Shown: positions 6,652-14,500 of the stretch, in pieces
Numbering within the stretch: the first letter of the stretch is position 1
How the letters are laid out: every line of letters begins with the position of its first letter
Source of the DNA: Cyanobacteria bacterium UBA11370
GTDB taxonomy: Bacteria; Cyanobacteriota; Cyanobacteriia; Cyanobacteriales; Coleofasciculaceae
DNA length: 16,317 nucleotides
Direction of reading: 5' to 3'
Assembly: GCA_003486645.1 (NCBI GenBank)
Contig: DNGI01000157.1
Location: 1-16,317, forward strand
Made by a program: the position numbers and the translations under genes
Notes under the pieces: model-generated
The model's database searches: none
Seen by the model: the letters and a program-made list of their open reading frames with translations, nothing else
What the model was told of the DNA's origin: nothing

Positions 6652-7392
6652 TTACAGCGTTTCTGGCTCTATTCCCAATGCCCTGAGCTGTTCCCGCAGG
6701 CGTGCATTCTCCCGCTCGGCTCGTTCTGCCCGTTCCTCCCCCGTCAACAGCAAATTGCCCTCACTATCCCACCACCGCAGCCAGGGCAGTTCGACGTTTT
6801 TGTAGCGCCCCTGCCAAATGCCGAGTTCTACTCCTAGGGGCGCAATCGGGTAGTGTCCGCGCTCATTGGTTGGCAGTAAACTGTAGCGTCCCTCTATCAG
6901 ATGATAGACTTCGACGCTGGATCGGGTGACTTCATAGATGCCGTAGAAGGGGATGTGAACCGCTTGTTCGTACACCCAGAATTTGCCTTCGTAGGGCGTT
7001 GTATCGCGCTCTTCCTGACCGTTCCCAGAGACAAATTCTAAGGCGATCAGGGGGGAAACAATTTCCTGCCAGAGGACGTAGGAGCGCCGCATTTGACCGT
7101 CTAAGGTGGGCGGAACATTGGGGACGTAAAACCAGTCTGGAGCCGTGGCTTCCGCCCCCGCTTCGCTAACGGCTCCGCGCTCTGGGGGGTCGGTTAAGCG
7201 CCAGTAGATGCCGCTATCTTGCCCGATCGCATATTGTCCGTCGGGGTGGAGTTGTTGCAAAATCGGTTCGATGGACTCGGTTAATAGAATACTTTGAGGA
7301 TGTTCTTGAAAGTTTTTCACAAAGATGCCATCGGACTCTGGGAGTTGGGTATGGTCGGGTAATGTTGTGGGTAGTTCAGGTAAAGTTTTCAT
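6652..7392 (-). CDS. Uma2 family (DUF820) putative endonuclease
   Basis: Uma2 proteins form a very large cyanobacterial family with a PD-(D/E)xK nuclease fold; their cellular role is not settled. The 246-residue product has the expected core: D86 in APDWFYVPN, E119 in LIALEFVSG and K137 in EGKFWVYEQ, followed by the GIYEV strand. A short charged C-terminal helix (about 218-240) is common in family members. The start is the ATG at 7390-7392. Residues about 73-84 (AVSEAGAEATA) interrupt the usual link between the DPPERG and APDWFYVP segments. They match an inverted-repeat-bounded DNA segment at 7139-7176, apparently an in-frame repeat insertion that leaves the catalytic residues intact. It converges on the HTH gene and seems to be a single-gene unit. 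Confidence 0.85.
   Translation of the reverse strand: MKTLPELPTTLPDHTQLPESDGIFVKNFQEHPQSILLTESIEPILQQLHPDGQYAIGQDSGIYWRLTDPPERGAVSEAGAEATAPDWFYVPNVPPTLDGQMRRSYVLWQEIVSPLIALEFVSGNGQEERDTTPYEGKFWVYEQAVHIPFYGIYEVTRSSVEVYHLIEGRYSLLPTNERGHYPIAPLGVELGIWQGRYKNVELPWLRWWDSEGNLLLTGEERAERAERENARLREQLRALGIEPETL
7139..7176. repeat. Palindromic dispersed repeat inside the Uma2 gene
   Basis: GGAGCCGT at 7139-7146 and ACGGCTCC at 7169-7176 are perfect 8-base inverted arms around a GC-rich core containing GCTTCGCTAACGG. Cyanobacterial genomes carry many small dispersed repeats with this kind of GCGTTAGCGAAGC-type core. Here the repeat keeps the reading frame and adds about 12 residues. Confidence 0.6.
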
Positions 7393-7453
7393 GATTTTGG
7401 CATCTACCTCGCCTCTGTTTCATTTATGGTAATTTTAAATAATTCAGCTTAAT

Positions 7454-7476
7454 GAGCGATCACAGTGCGATCGCTC
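7454..7476. repeat. HIP1-containing hairpin
   Basis: GAGCGATC (7454-7461) pairs with GATCGCTC (7469-7476) across 7 bases; the right arm contains the HIP1 octamer GCGATCGC. It could fold in RNA but lacks a T-run, so a terminator role is not supported. Confidence 0.5.
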
Positions 7477-7511
7477 GACGTAATTGGGCATCAAGATTGA
7501 GGATTTGCTAG

Positions 7512-7574
7512 GGTGCGCTCTGGCGTTGGAGTTTGTATTCTACACCAGAGAGTTAGGGTACGCCGTAACGCACC
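7512..7574. repeat. Imperfect inverted repeat, possible MITE-like element
   Basis: GGTGCGCTCTGGCGT (7512-7526) and ACGCCGTAACGCACC (7560-7574) are inverted copies agreeing at 12 of 15 positions, around a 33-base centre. Sequences with a GGTGCGTTACG...GCGTACCC core occur as dispersed intergenic repeats in cyanobacteria. No target duplication is obvious. Confidence 0.45.
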
Positions 7575-7634
7575 GTGAGAAGTGGAGTTGTTGGTGTGCT
7601 CTGCGAAGTAAAGCATCTACAAGATTGGCGATCG

Positions 7635-8021
7635 CTAATCAAACGGATTTAAGGTCATTAACCGATCAATTCGTCTAAAATCTTCGACATTGCGAGTCAC
7701 TAGCATACACCCTTCAACTAAAGCACAAGCTGCGATTAGAGCATCCGCCAATCCAAGGCGGTAATTATAGCGAATTTCAGCAGCACTGTCTAATACTGAA
7801 TTAGTTAGCGAGACGCAAGTTAATATTCTCAAAAATGTGCGGATTTCATTCCTTTGAACATCAGTTAAGCCAGCATAACAGAGTAACTCTACCCAAGTAA
7901 TTGGACAGTAATATCCAACAGCATCTCCAGCTTGAATCTCATCAAAAATTGGTTGGACAACAGAGTTACCATTGAAATAATAAATTAGGATGTTTGTATC
8001 GAGCAGATATCTACGACTCAT
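7635..8021 (-). CDS. PIN-domain toxin, VapC-like
   Basis: This 128-residue protein is a probable RNA-cleaving toxin of a VapBC-type pair. PIN-domain acidic residues are in place: D8 in YLLDTNILIYYF, E45 in TWVELL, D93 in GLADALIAA and D114 in TRNVEDF. The length is typical of VapC. The ATG at 8019-8021 overlaps the 3' end of the upstream antitoxin gene by 11 bases, the usual arrangement for coupled expression. The RNA target cannot be told from the sequence. The gene appears intact. Confidence 0.88.
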   Translation of the reverse strand: MSRRYLLDTNILIYYFNGNSVVQPIFDEIQAGDAVGYYCPITWVELLCYAGLTDVQRNEIRTFLRILTCVSLTNSVLDSAAEIRYNYRLGLADALIAACALVEGCMLVTRNVEDFRRIDRLMTLNPFD

Positions 8022-8259
8022 GCCAGACTTCTCGGTTCCATTCCTGCCGAATTTGCAACTGGAATGCTAAAGCATCTATTGGTTGGGATAAGAATCCAAA
8101 CCATTGATCAAGATTTGGCAATGGCCGTGTTTGAAGGCTATCTTGAGATGTAGCTGCTACTTGCCGACGCACTAGCGCTGCCAAATCTTCGATGAGGCGA
8201 AGTTGTTCGTCTGGTCTGAGTTGTTCGACTTGACTGAGAATCTCATTATAGATGGTCAT
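8011..8259 (-). CDS. Antitoxin of the VapBC-like pair
   Basis: From the ATG at 8257-8259 the product has 82 residues. The N-terminal half (QVEQLRPDEQLRLIEDLAAL, about 10-29) is the amphipathic helix seen in many cyanobacterial antitoxins paired with PIN toxins. The C-terminal half (DQWFGFLSQPIDALAF) is probably the toxin-neutralising tail. A longer frame back to 8313 exists, but its first 18 codons do not look like this family. The stop lies inside the toxin gene. Such antitoxins usually bind their own promoter with the toxin; no operator was identified here. Confidence 0.75.
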   Translation of the reverse strand: MTIYNEILSQVEQLRPDEQLRLIEDLAALVRRQVAATSQDSLQTRPLPNLDQWFGFLSQPIDALAFQLQIRQEWNREVWHES

Positions 8260-8670
8260 AGTTGTGGCTCTACAATGATTGAAAGCTAAATCTAGTATAG
8301 AGTGCAATTTCAAAAAGCAAGATTGCCTCTCCCCACGGACGATCGCCCCCTCTTTCCCCGCTTGCCTTTTCCAGCAAAAATGCGCTCACCCCCCGAGCTC
8401 AACTATCATTCCTTGCCCACTCAAACAAATGCGATCACCAATCTATCCTTAAACCAAATAAAGCGAAGGGCGATCGCACTCCATTCTCCAAATCTTTCCA
8501 GGCGCGATCGCATGGGTGAGTTGAGAAGATTTTTTCTGTAAGCGTCATCCTTTTACGATTGATGCGATCATTAGACCTCTCCAAAAATCTATAACCCAGT
8601 CATAGCAATAAACAAGCGTGGAGCGAAGCCGAATCTAAAATTGACGCTCAAGAACGAAGTAATAAGGGTT
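8260..8670. other. Intergenic region with HIP1 sites and IS end
   Basis: About 410 bases lie between the antitoxin start and the IS5 remnant stop. HIP1 octamers are at 8470-8477 and 8504-8511, with GATCGCCCCCTC-like GC-rich patches near 8341. A 79-codon rightward frame at 8302-8541 has the composition of noncoding repeat DNA (short basic and proline-rich runs) and no ribosome-binding site. The right part probably belongs to the IS remnant. Confidence 0.55.
8571..8597. repeat. Possible IS5-type terminal end
   Basis: The sequence from 8571 (TTAGACCTCTCCAAAAATC) begins with TTA followed by a GACCTCTCC block, resembling ends of cyanobacterial IS5-family elements. It lies about 75 bases beyond the transposase stop, a reasonable distance. 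The opposite end is missing, so no inverted-repeat match can be made. Confidence 0.3.
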
Positions 8671-9039
8671 TCAGGTCTCTAAATCGAATTGAGCGGCAAA
8701 ACTATGACGCATTGCAACGTCAATCGCTTGACCGGATTCCGTCGATTCTATTATTTCTAAAATTAGAGAACCAATTCTCAATCTGACTAAACCACAAACC
8801 GTTACAATAATCGACTTGTATCGCCTTTTATGCAAGCGAAATCTTTCTCGAACAATCTTGAATATTTTCACAACTCTAATAAGATGCTCTACAAAAATTC
8901 GCTTCGATGATGCCCTTTTATTTTCGGCTTTCTGTTTGGGCGTTAGTTCTCCGTTTTTCGGCTTTTTCGAGGGTGTGGTTATTTGAGCTTCTCCAAAATA
9001 AGCTTTGTCGCCTAGACGTTGTTGAATACCTCTGTGCAT
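8671..9039 (-). pseudogene. IS5-family transposase, C-terminal fragment
   Basis: The frame encodes only the last 120 or so residues of an IS5-type DDE transposase. GDKAYFGE at about 10-17 carries the second catalytic aspartate (D11), and RIFVEHLIRVVKIFKI at about 47-62 carries the catalytic glutamate (E51), with the usual KKPKNGELTPKQKAEN linker between them. The N-terminal half, including the first aspartate, is absent: upstream sequence is the end of the DUF4157 gene. The fragment cannot catalyse transposition. The ATG at 9037-9039 is merely the first in the frame and is inside the neighbouring gene, which overlaps it by 28 bases in another frame. The real junction is probably somewhere between 9012 and 9060. 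Confidence 0.8.
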
Positions 9040-10478
9040 TGCGCTGCTGTAAGTTTTGAACCTGGTCCATTAGGAATCATCAAATTGTCCGGTCCTCCAC
9101 CATGTGTAGTATGATCACTTAATCCACTAATAGGAATATGCCCAATTTCGTGGGCTAGTGTACGTCTATTAGCGCTATTAGATATATAGAGATGCCTGTT
9201 AAATGGAGCTCGGTCGCCACTTGAGCAGTCTGGACTGAAATTCACTCCATTTAATCGAGGGGTCATTGATTCAATATAAAACACCTTATATCTACTGTTG
9301 AGTCCGAATTCGACGGTTACGTTCTCGCGCAAATCCCTTTCTTCTTGATGAGCATCGGAGCAGGAATGAATTCGTTGAAGATCGGTATCTCCGCCTAGCC
9401 AGGTTCTCGTTTGTGCTTCGGTTGCGGATGCACCTGTTCCTAGGACAAAACGAACACAACATTGATTGAAAACGGTATTGGCAAATTCTAAATCGGCGAT
9501 CGCATCCCGGTTCGAGCCATGCAACGAAACAATATCGATCGTTGCAGTTTTGGTGGTTGAACATCCAGAAGTTGGTCCTTCACCACTTCCAGTTGGAGCC
9601 GGACGATCAGCAAAACGTTGATCTAGCCAGCCCATAGTAATCGGACCCACGATGCCATCCACCTCGTCATCGCCTAACCCAGAAGCACGTTGAAAGTCCT
9701 CGACAGCCGCTTTAGTTTCTGCCCCAAAAATACCGTCTACTCCGAATTGAGGAAGAGACAGTCCAGCATCTATAAGTGCTTGCTGAAGTTTCAAAACTGC
9801 CGTACCACGACTACCAATCTGAAGCAATTGTTCTTCGTCATAAACAGCTTCAAGAACCTCGTCCCCTGCCAAATGTTCTGCGGTGAGATCGTGTCCATCA
9901 CCGATGGTTCGTTGAATAACCGCAGTTAAACTTTCACCTGTTTGTTGAAGTGTATGAACTAATTCATGTGCCAACAACTGCTGTCCTGCTAAGGTTCCTG
10001 GGGCATACTGTCCAAGTCCAAATACCACATCTTGCCCTAATGTGAAGGCTCGCGCATTAATTGCCTGAGCCACCTTTGCCGCTTTTGCATCGGTATGGAC
10101 TCTCACTTGGCTGAAATCGTAACCAAAGCGTGGCTCAAAGAAACTGCGAACTGATCGAGGCAAGGGTTGTCCGCTATCGTGTAGTCTTTGAATGTTAGAA
10201 GTAAGGATTGGTTGAACTTTTGATTCTGGCATTCGCATCACCTCATCAGCAATGCGATCGGCTTCTTGTTCGTAGTGATCCCCCGGTTCGCTAATCTTCA
10301 ACTTGGTTTGAATCCCCAATTCATCCTGACAACGCGGACAACCCCCACCACAAGCGCATTGACGTTGTAGCAGTGGCATTCCTGTTGATAAGGGGGAAAC
10401 TGAGCGCGATCGCCCTCTATCCCCATTCTTCGGTTTGACAAAATTATTAATCGGTTGTTTTGTAGCCAGAGTTCTCAT
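9012..10478 (-). CDS. eCIS-associated DUF4157 protein, metalloprotease-like toxin
   Basis: DUF4157 (eCIS core) domains mark toxins and linkers carried by extracellular contractile injection systems. From the ATG at 10478 the protein has 488 residues. A cysteine-rich CACGGGCPRC at about 41-50 precedes the DUF4157 domain (about 98-180), whose FGYDFSQVRVHTD segment and HELVH (171-175) are clear. A peptidoglycan-binding-like domain follows at about 220-285 (VDGIFGAETKAAVEDFQ). The C-terminal 170 residues hold a second zinc site, LAHEIGHIPISGLSDH, with HEIGH at 443-447, a further histidine at 456 and a Met-turn-like NLM near 465-467, suggesting a metzincin-type protease warhead. GGAGG at 10489-10493 favours this ATG over the GTG at 10502. 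The TAG stop overlaps the IS5 remnant, so the last residues might be altered. The substrate is unknown. Last gene of the four-gene operon. Confidence 0.85.
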   Translation of the reverse strand: MRTLATKQPINNFVKPKNGDRGRSRSVSPLSTGMPLLQRQCACGGGCPRCQDELGIQTKLKISEPGDHYEQEADRIADEVMRMPESKVQPILTSNIQRLHDSGQPLPRSVRSFFEPRFGYDFSQVRVHTDAKAAKVAQAINARAFTLGQDVVFGLGQYAPGTLAGQQLLAHELVHTLQQTGESLTAVIQRTIGDGHDLTAEHLAGDEVLEAVYDEEQLLQIGSRGTAVLKLQQALIDAGLSLPQFGVDGIFGAETKAAVEDFQRASGLGDDEVDGIVGPITMGWLDQRFADRPAPTGSGEGPTSGCSTTKTATIDIVSLHGSNRDAIADLEFANTVFNQCCVRFVLGTGASATEAQTRTWLGGDTDLQRIHSCSDAHQEERDLRENVTVEFGLNSRYKVFYIESMTPRLNGVNFSPDCSSGDRAPFNRHLYISNSANRRTLAHEIGHIPISGLSDHTTHGGGPDNLMIPNGPGSKLTAAQCTEVFNNV

Positions 10479-10488
10479 AGTTGTACTA

Positions 10489-10493
10489 CCTCC
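10489..10493 (-). promoter_or_regulatory. Ribosome-binding site of the DUF4157 gene
   Basis: GGAGG on the reverse strand lies 10 bases before the ATG at 10476-10478 and supports that start over the upstream GTG at 10500-10502. Confidence 0.6.
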
Positions 10494-10515
10494 AAGATAC
10501 ACAGATGAATGCTTA

Positions 10516-10532
10516 ATCGCCTCAACGGCGAT
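10516..10532 (-). other. Intercistronic hairpin spanning a stop codon
   Basis: ATCGCC and GGCGAT form a perfect 6-base stem with a 5-base loop. On the reverse strand the loop GTTGA contains the TGA that ends the upstream gene (stop at 10522-10524). No T-run follows, so it is not a typical terminator; it may affect mRNA stability between the two cistrons. Confidence 0.35.
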
Positions 10533-11499
10533 CGCCCCTATCTAACCTAATTTCGTAAACCTCTTCGCGGCGGGCATTTTCTCGAATATTATTGATCGAT
10601 GAATACAACAAATTGCCATTTATATCGATGACAGTAATGTAGAGATCGGGACCCGGTTCCAAACCTTCGCCAAAGTCCTGAATGCGGTAGGTAATGCGAA
10701 ATTCTCCTTCCCGATTTGTCAGTGCCGATCCTAATTTGTCGTCATAGCGGCGATCGCGATCCAGGGCACTTACCATCAATCCAGCCATCCCCTGTCCCTT
10801 TTCATCTATCACTCGTCCTCGCACTACCCATGCCTCTCGCTCTGAAGGGGTTTGGTCATCTTTCGGCGGGGTTTCTGGTGGTTGTTTCCCGCCGCAAACG
10901 GGACTCAAATCGGCTCGTTTTAGCACGATATCTTCTACTAAAATACGCTCACCTCCTACTAATATTATAAAGTCTTTCTGGCGGTAGATTAACTCACCTT
11001 TGGAGTTGCAAACTACTACAAAAACGCCCTCTTGAATCGATTGAGAATTTTTTTCTAGCGCCTCAGCGTTAATTATCAGGGCGTAGTAGCCTGAATTCTG
11101 GGTTTGAGTATTACCGAGAGGGGGAATAATAGTTCCTTGAATATTGGCTAGAGATACTACCAAACCCGCTAAACCCCGTCGATTTTCATCCACGACTCTA
11201 CCGTGAATCAGGGAATCTTCTGAGTTAACTTCAGGGACGCGAATTTTAGCAATTTCCAGTTCAACGTCTAAATCTCTGGAAATAGCTTGATTGCGTTTTA
11301 TACTGGCTTGAACTTGTTGTACCCGCAAGTTTTCTCTGCCTAATTTTTTCTCCAATCGCTTGGCTTCGTGTTGCAGGAGGGAACCCATAATAACTTGTAC
11401 ATCTCGAACTTGTTGTAAGGCGTTGATGTTTTCAGTACCTGCATCAGTGAAGGCTTTAAGGATTTGTGTTAGAGCTTCGGGAGGGAAATTATCGTTCAT
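10522..11499 (-). CDS. Coiled-coil protein with two transthyretin-like domains
   Basis: The 325-residue product begins with a helical, charge-rich segment (about 10-90) that looks like a coiled coil (LLQHEAKRLEKKLGRENL). Two beta-sandwich modules of the carboxypeptidase-regulatory/transthyretin-like type follow: about 97-194 (HGRVVDENRRGLAGLVVSLA) and about 226-318 (RGRVIDEKGQGMAGLMVSAL), joined by a proline-rich linker at 203-222. The repeated GRV.DE...GLAGL core shows a tandem duplication. No signal peptide or membrane segment is seen. Similar beta-sandwich proteins accompany eCIS and phage-tail-like loci, where they may serve as structural or adhesive parts; that role is inferred from the neighbours. 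The ATG at 11497-11499 has no clear ribosome-binding site. It lies between the 1233-residue gene and the toxin gene. Confidence 0.75.
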   Translation of the reverse strand: MNDNFPPEALTQILKAFTDAGTENINALQQVRDVQVIMGSLLQHEAKRLEKKLGRENLRVQQVQASIKRNQAISRDLDVELEIAKIRVPEVNSEDSLIHGRVVDENRRGLAGLVVSLANIQGTIIPPLGNTQTQNSGYYALIINAEALEKNSQSIQEGVFVVVCNSKGELIYRQKDFIILVGGERILVEDIVLKRADLSPVCGGKQPPETPPKDDQTPSEREAWVVRGRVIDEKGQGMAGLMVSALDRDRRYDDKLGSALTNREGEFRITYRIQDFGEGLEPGPDLYITVIDINGNLLYSSINNIRENARREEVYEIRLDRGDRR

Positions 11500-11504
11500 A
11501 TCGA

Positions 11505-11525
11505 TAATGGATAATGGGTAATTGA
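11505..11525. repeat. Heptamer repeats between operon genes
   Basis: Three tandem 7-base units, TAATGGA, TAATGGG and TAATTGA, fill most of the spacer between the 1233-residue and 325-residue genes. Such short tandem heptamers are characteristic of filamentous cyanobacterial genomes. Confidence 0.55.
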
Positions 11526-11533
11526 GAAGAGGG

Positions 11534-14500
11534 TTAATCCTGGGTTGATGGAAATAATTTTTTACAAAAGGTTGTATCTAAAACCTGATTTCCCGCAAAG
11601 AGGAGAGCCGGACTTGCGATCGCATTGAAGGCATTGATAGCAAAGATGCAGTGGTCACCCTGATTAGTTGTGGTGTTATTCATTAGTGTACTCAAAGTTA
11701 CCAGTGATGTTCTGATAGAATTAGACTTGTTTGCGTCAATAATTTCTTTAAAACGGCTGTTGCTGGCTCGTAAGGTTGTTGCCCAAAGCACGGTATTGAT
11801 AGCCAGGGTTCCCGTCTTTTGTATGGGGATGCCGCCTAAGCATTCGGATTGATTCCCATCAAATCCAATGTCATCGATGGAGAAAATCCATTGGCTGGTG
11901 AGGCTGGTGTTTTTGATTCCCGATCGCGTTTGATTGTTGTTGAATAGAGTATTACCGTCAGGAAATAGCAGGTTAGGTTGGGAATTTTTGGGGGCGACAA
12001 AACTGTTGCTATTTTCAGCGCCAGAGAGTGCGCCATTGGATGCGTTTATGCCACCGAATCCCGGCATTCCCAGTCGATTTAATCCGCCTAAATTAACGAT
12101 CAGAATTGTTCCAGCAAGCTGTTCAAAAAACTCTGTTCCAGATAGTTCGCTAGTAAAATAGTTGTTAACAACTGAAACAGATCCGATCGCTAAAATAGTC
12201 AACGCTTGACCCGCAGGTTGATTGATAATATTATCATGCATTCGTGCGGCAAATTTGCCAATTGGTAAGCTTGTGTTGGCGATACTCGCAAGAGAGTTGT
12301 TGCCACTTAAAGCGGTTGAAATTAGACTGAGAATCGGCAAGGATGAAGCAACTAAAACAATGCCACCTCGTTTGCCAGGAGTTAGAGGAGTTGTGGAATT
12401 GGTTAATGAACCATTATCGGCGATCAAATTGTGAGTAATATCTATCTGTTCTCCGTAGGTGACAAAAACGCCGCATACGGGGTTAATGTGGCTGGTTCCA
12501 TTGGTTTCAATGCGATTGCGATCAATGGTAAGATTGGCGCACATACCGAGAGAAATTCCACCAAATCCTCTGGATTTAATTTCATTTCGTAAGGCTTCAT
12601 TGAGGGGATTTTGCAAACAGTTAAAAATGTGGTTTTCACGAATTTCCAAGCCGACGATCGGATTGCCAAAGACAGCTAGGAATTGCACCAATGTTCCGAT
12701 TTGACGATTCGTAGTTTTAGGTAAAGAATTCCGCTCGATGCGAGGGATACCAATTCCTGATAATCCCATACTGGAAATTTCGTTGCGCTCGATTTCGATG
12801 TCGTAAATAAAAGCAAGTAAATCACCCAAATCGATTTCTTCCTGCACTACATCAATTTGACAAAAGCTAAATTTTTTCTGCGAATCTCCTAAGAAAGTAA
12901 TCCGATTGATTTTATAACCGGGAGTTGTAATCTCAACCTGATAGTCTCCAGCATCCAATTCGGCAGGGAAGTAACCATCCGCATTTGTTGTTGTAACTAC
13001 AGGAGAACGATCGAGACGTTCAAATACAACTGTGATGTTTGCCAATCCAATTCCTTCACGTCTTACCCAACCGTTGATACCTCCACCAGGATGTTCGATA
13101 ACCTGTTCATCATTATCTTCTTCTGAATTTTCTTCTAATTCTTCCAAAAATTTAGCTACAGAAGTTCCCAAGGATATACCATTTCCTGCACCACCAGAAA
13201 TTTTGTTGTCCCACAGCTTAACTCGTTCGGAACCACCAGCAACTTGAATGCCTCCTAATGCTTTGTAGGGATTAGTGGGGATAAAGAAAAGCGGAATCTG
13301 CCAAATTAAATTGATGTAAGCAACAAATGCTGGAATGTTAGTGTAAATGATTTCTAAATCCGCGCACGGATCGGTTGGATCGGGAGTTTCTCCGCCATTT
13401 GGATTGTCGGAAGGTGGTGTTTTTTCAGCCAGAATTACGCCGATATCGTTGCGATCAATAAGGCTATCTTCTGCCGTTAAGTAAATCGCAACTCCCGTTC
13501 CTGCTTTATCCAACATCCGAATTTTGTTGTGGTGAATGTGAATATTCAATCCGCGATCGATCTGGATTGCTTCTTTACAGGCGATAATTCGATTGCCTCC
13601 GATTTCGATTTCTTTGAGATTCCCAAATCCAGTTCCTTCTAGAACAATGGCAGTTCCTCCCAGGGTGACTAAATCCATGTCGAGTAAAGCAATACATTCG
13701 GAATCAATAATCTGGAAAATCGGAGATTCTCTGGTTTCTTTTTGAGGAATCACGCGAGTGTTTTTGCCACAACCTTCAATTTTGATATTGTGCTTTCCTT
13801 GAATAAGAACATTGGCTTCGTGAAGTCCGGGTAAAAGGCATATTTTGCCACCTGACTTGGGAAGGTGTCGGAGTGCTTCTTCTATTTTGTCAAAATCCCC
13901 GTGAGTGGTTTTACCATCTCCCACCGTAAACGAACAACATCCATTTTGTTGAGTTAGCGGACGAAAGATATCACGACAATCTTCAATTTGTTCATTATCA
14001 AAAAAGATATCTGAATCAGCATCCCAGTTCAATTCTGCTAGAGGAACGCGATGGTATTCAATCCCTTGTGGGGGTTTATCGTCAATAAGAATTTCATCAT
14101 TAACAATTTCTCCGGCACGAACTTTAAATGTCCAATAATCTCCAGATCGATAATAGGTTGCATCGGGATTGTCAAATTCTAATCGGATGCCATCTCGGAG
14201 TTCATTCGGTTCTGTGGCTTCTGTTACTTTGGGGAAAGATGCGATCGCACTTATCCCATTCCACAAACGGAAAAACACTTTTTCCGATGGGAAACCTGGC
14301 TCAACATAATGCTCATTACTGACAGTCAAATCATCACCATTTAAGGTAACTTCTGCACCATAAGTTACGCGCCAGAAACCTTGTTCTTCATCCCACTCGA
14401 CAACTTCCATGTAAAAATCGGTCAACCCCGACATTTTAATGGCTTGGTTGTTTGCTGTCACGGTAACTATTTTATTGCTTTCGTCTTCAATCCAGTTGCC

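Larger units (their letters stand above)
7393..7634. other. Intergenic spacer between vapC and Uma2 genes
   Basis: This spacer holds the Uma2 upstream region, a HIP1-containing hairpin (7454-7476) and an imperfect inverted repeat (7512-7574). A 64-codon rightward frame at 7484-7678 runs through these repeats and into the vapC gene, and is not regarded as a gene. Confidence 0.6.

Noticed and set aside
6604..6837. 77-codon rightward frame
   Set aside because: It lies almost entirely opposite the Uma2 gene, whose reverse frame has clear family motifs; the proline-rich product is typical of an antisense frame.
7484..7678. 64-codon rightward frame
   Set aside because: It runs through the inverted repeat at 7512-7574 and into the 3' end of the PIN toxin gene; no domain and no ribosome-binding site.
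8302..8541. 79-codon rightward frame
   Set aside because: It covers HIP1 sites and GC-rich noncoding patches and has no recognisable domain.
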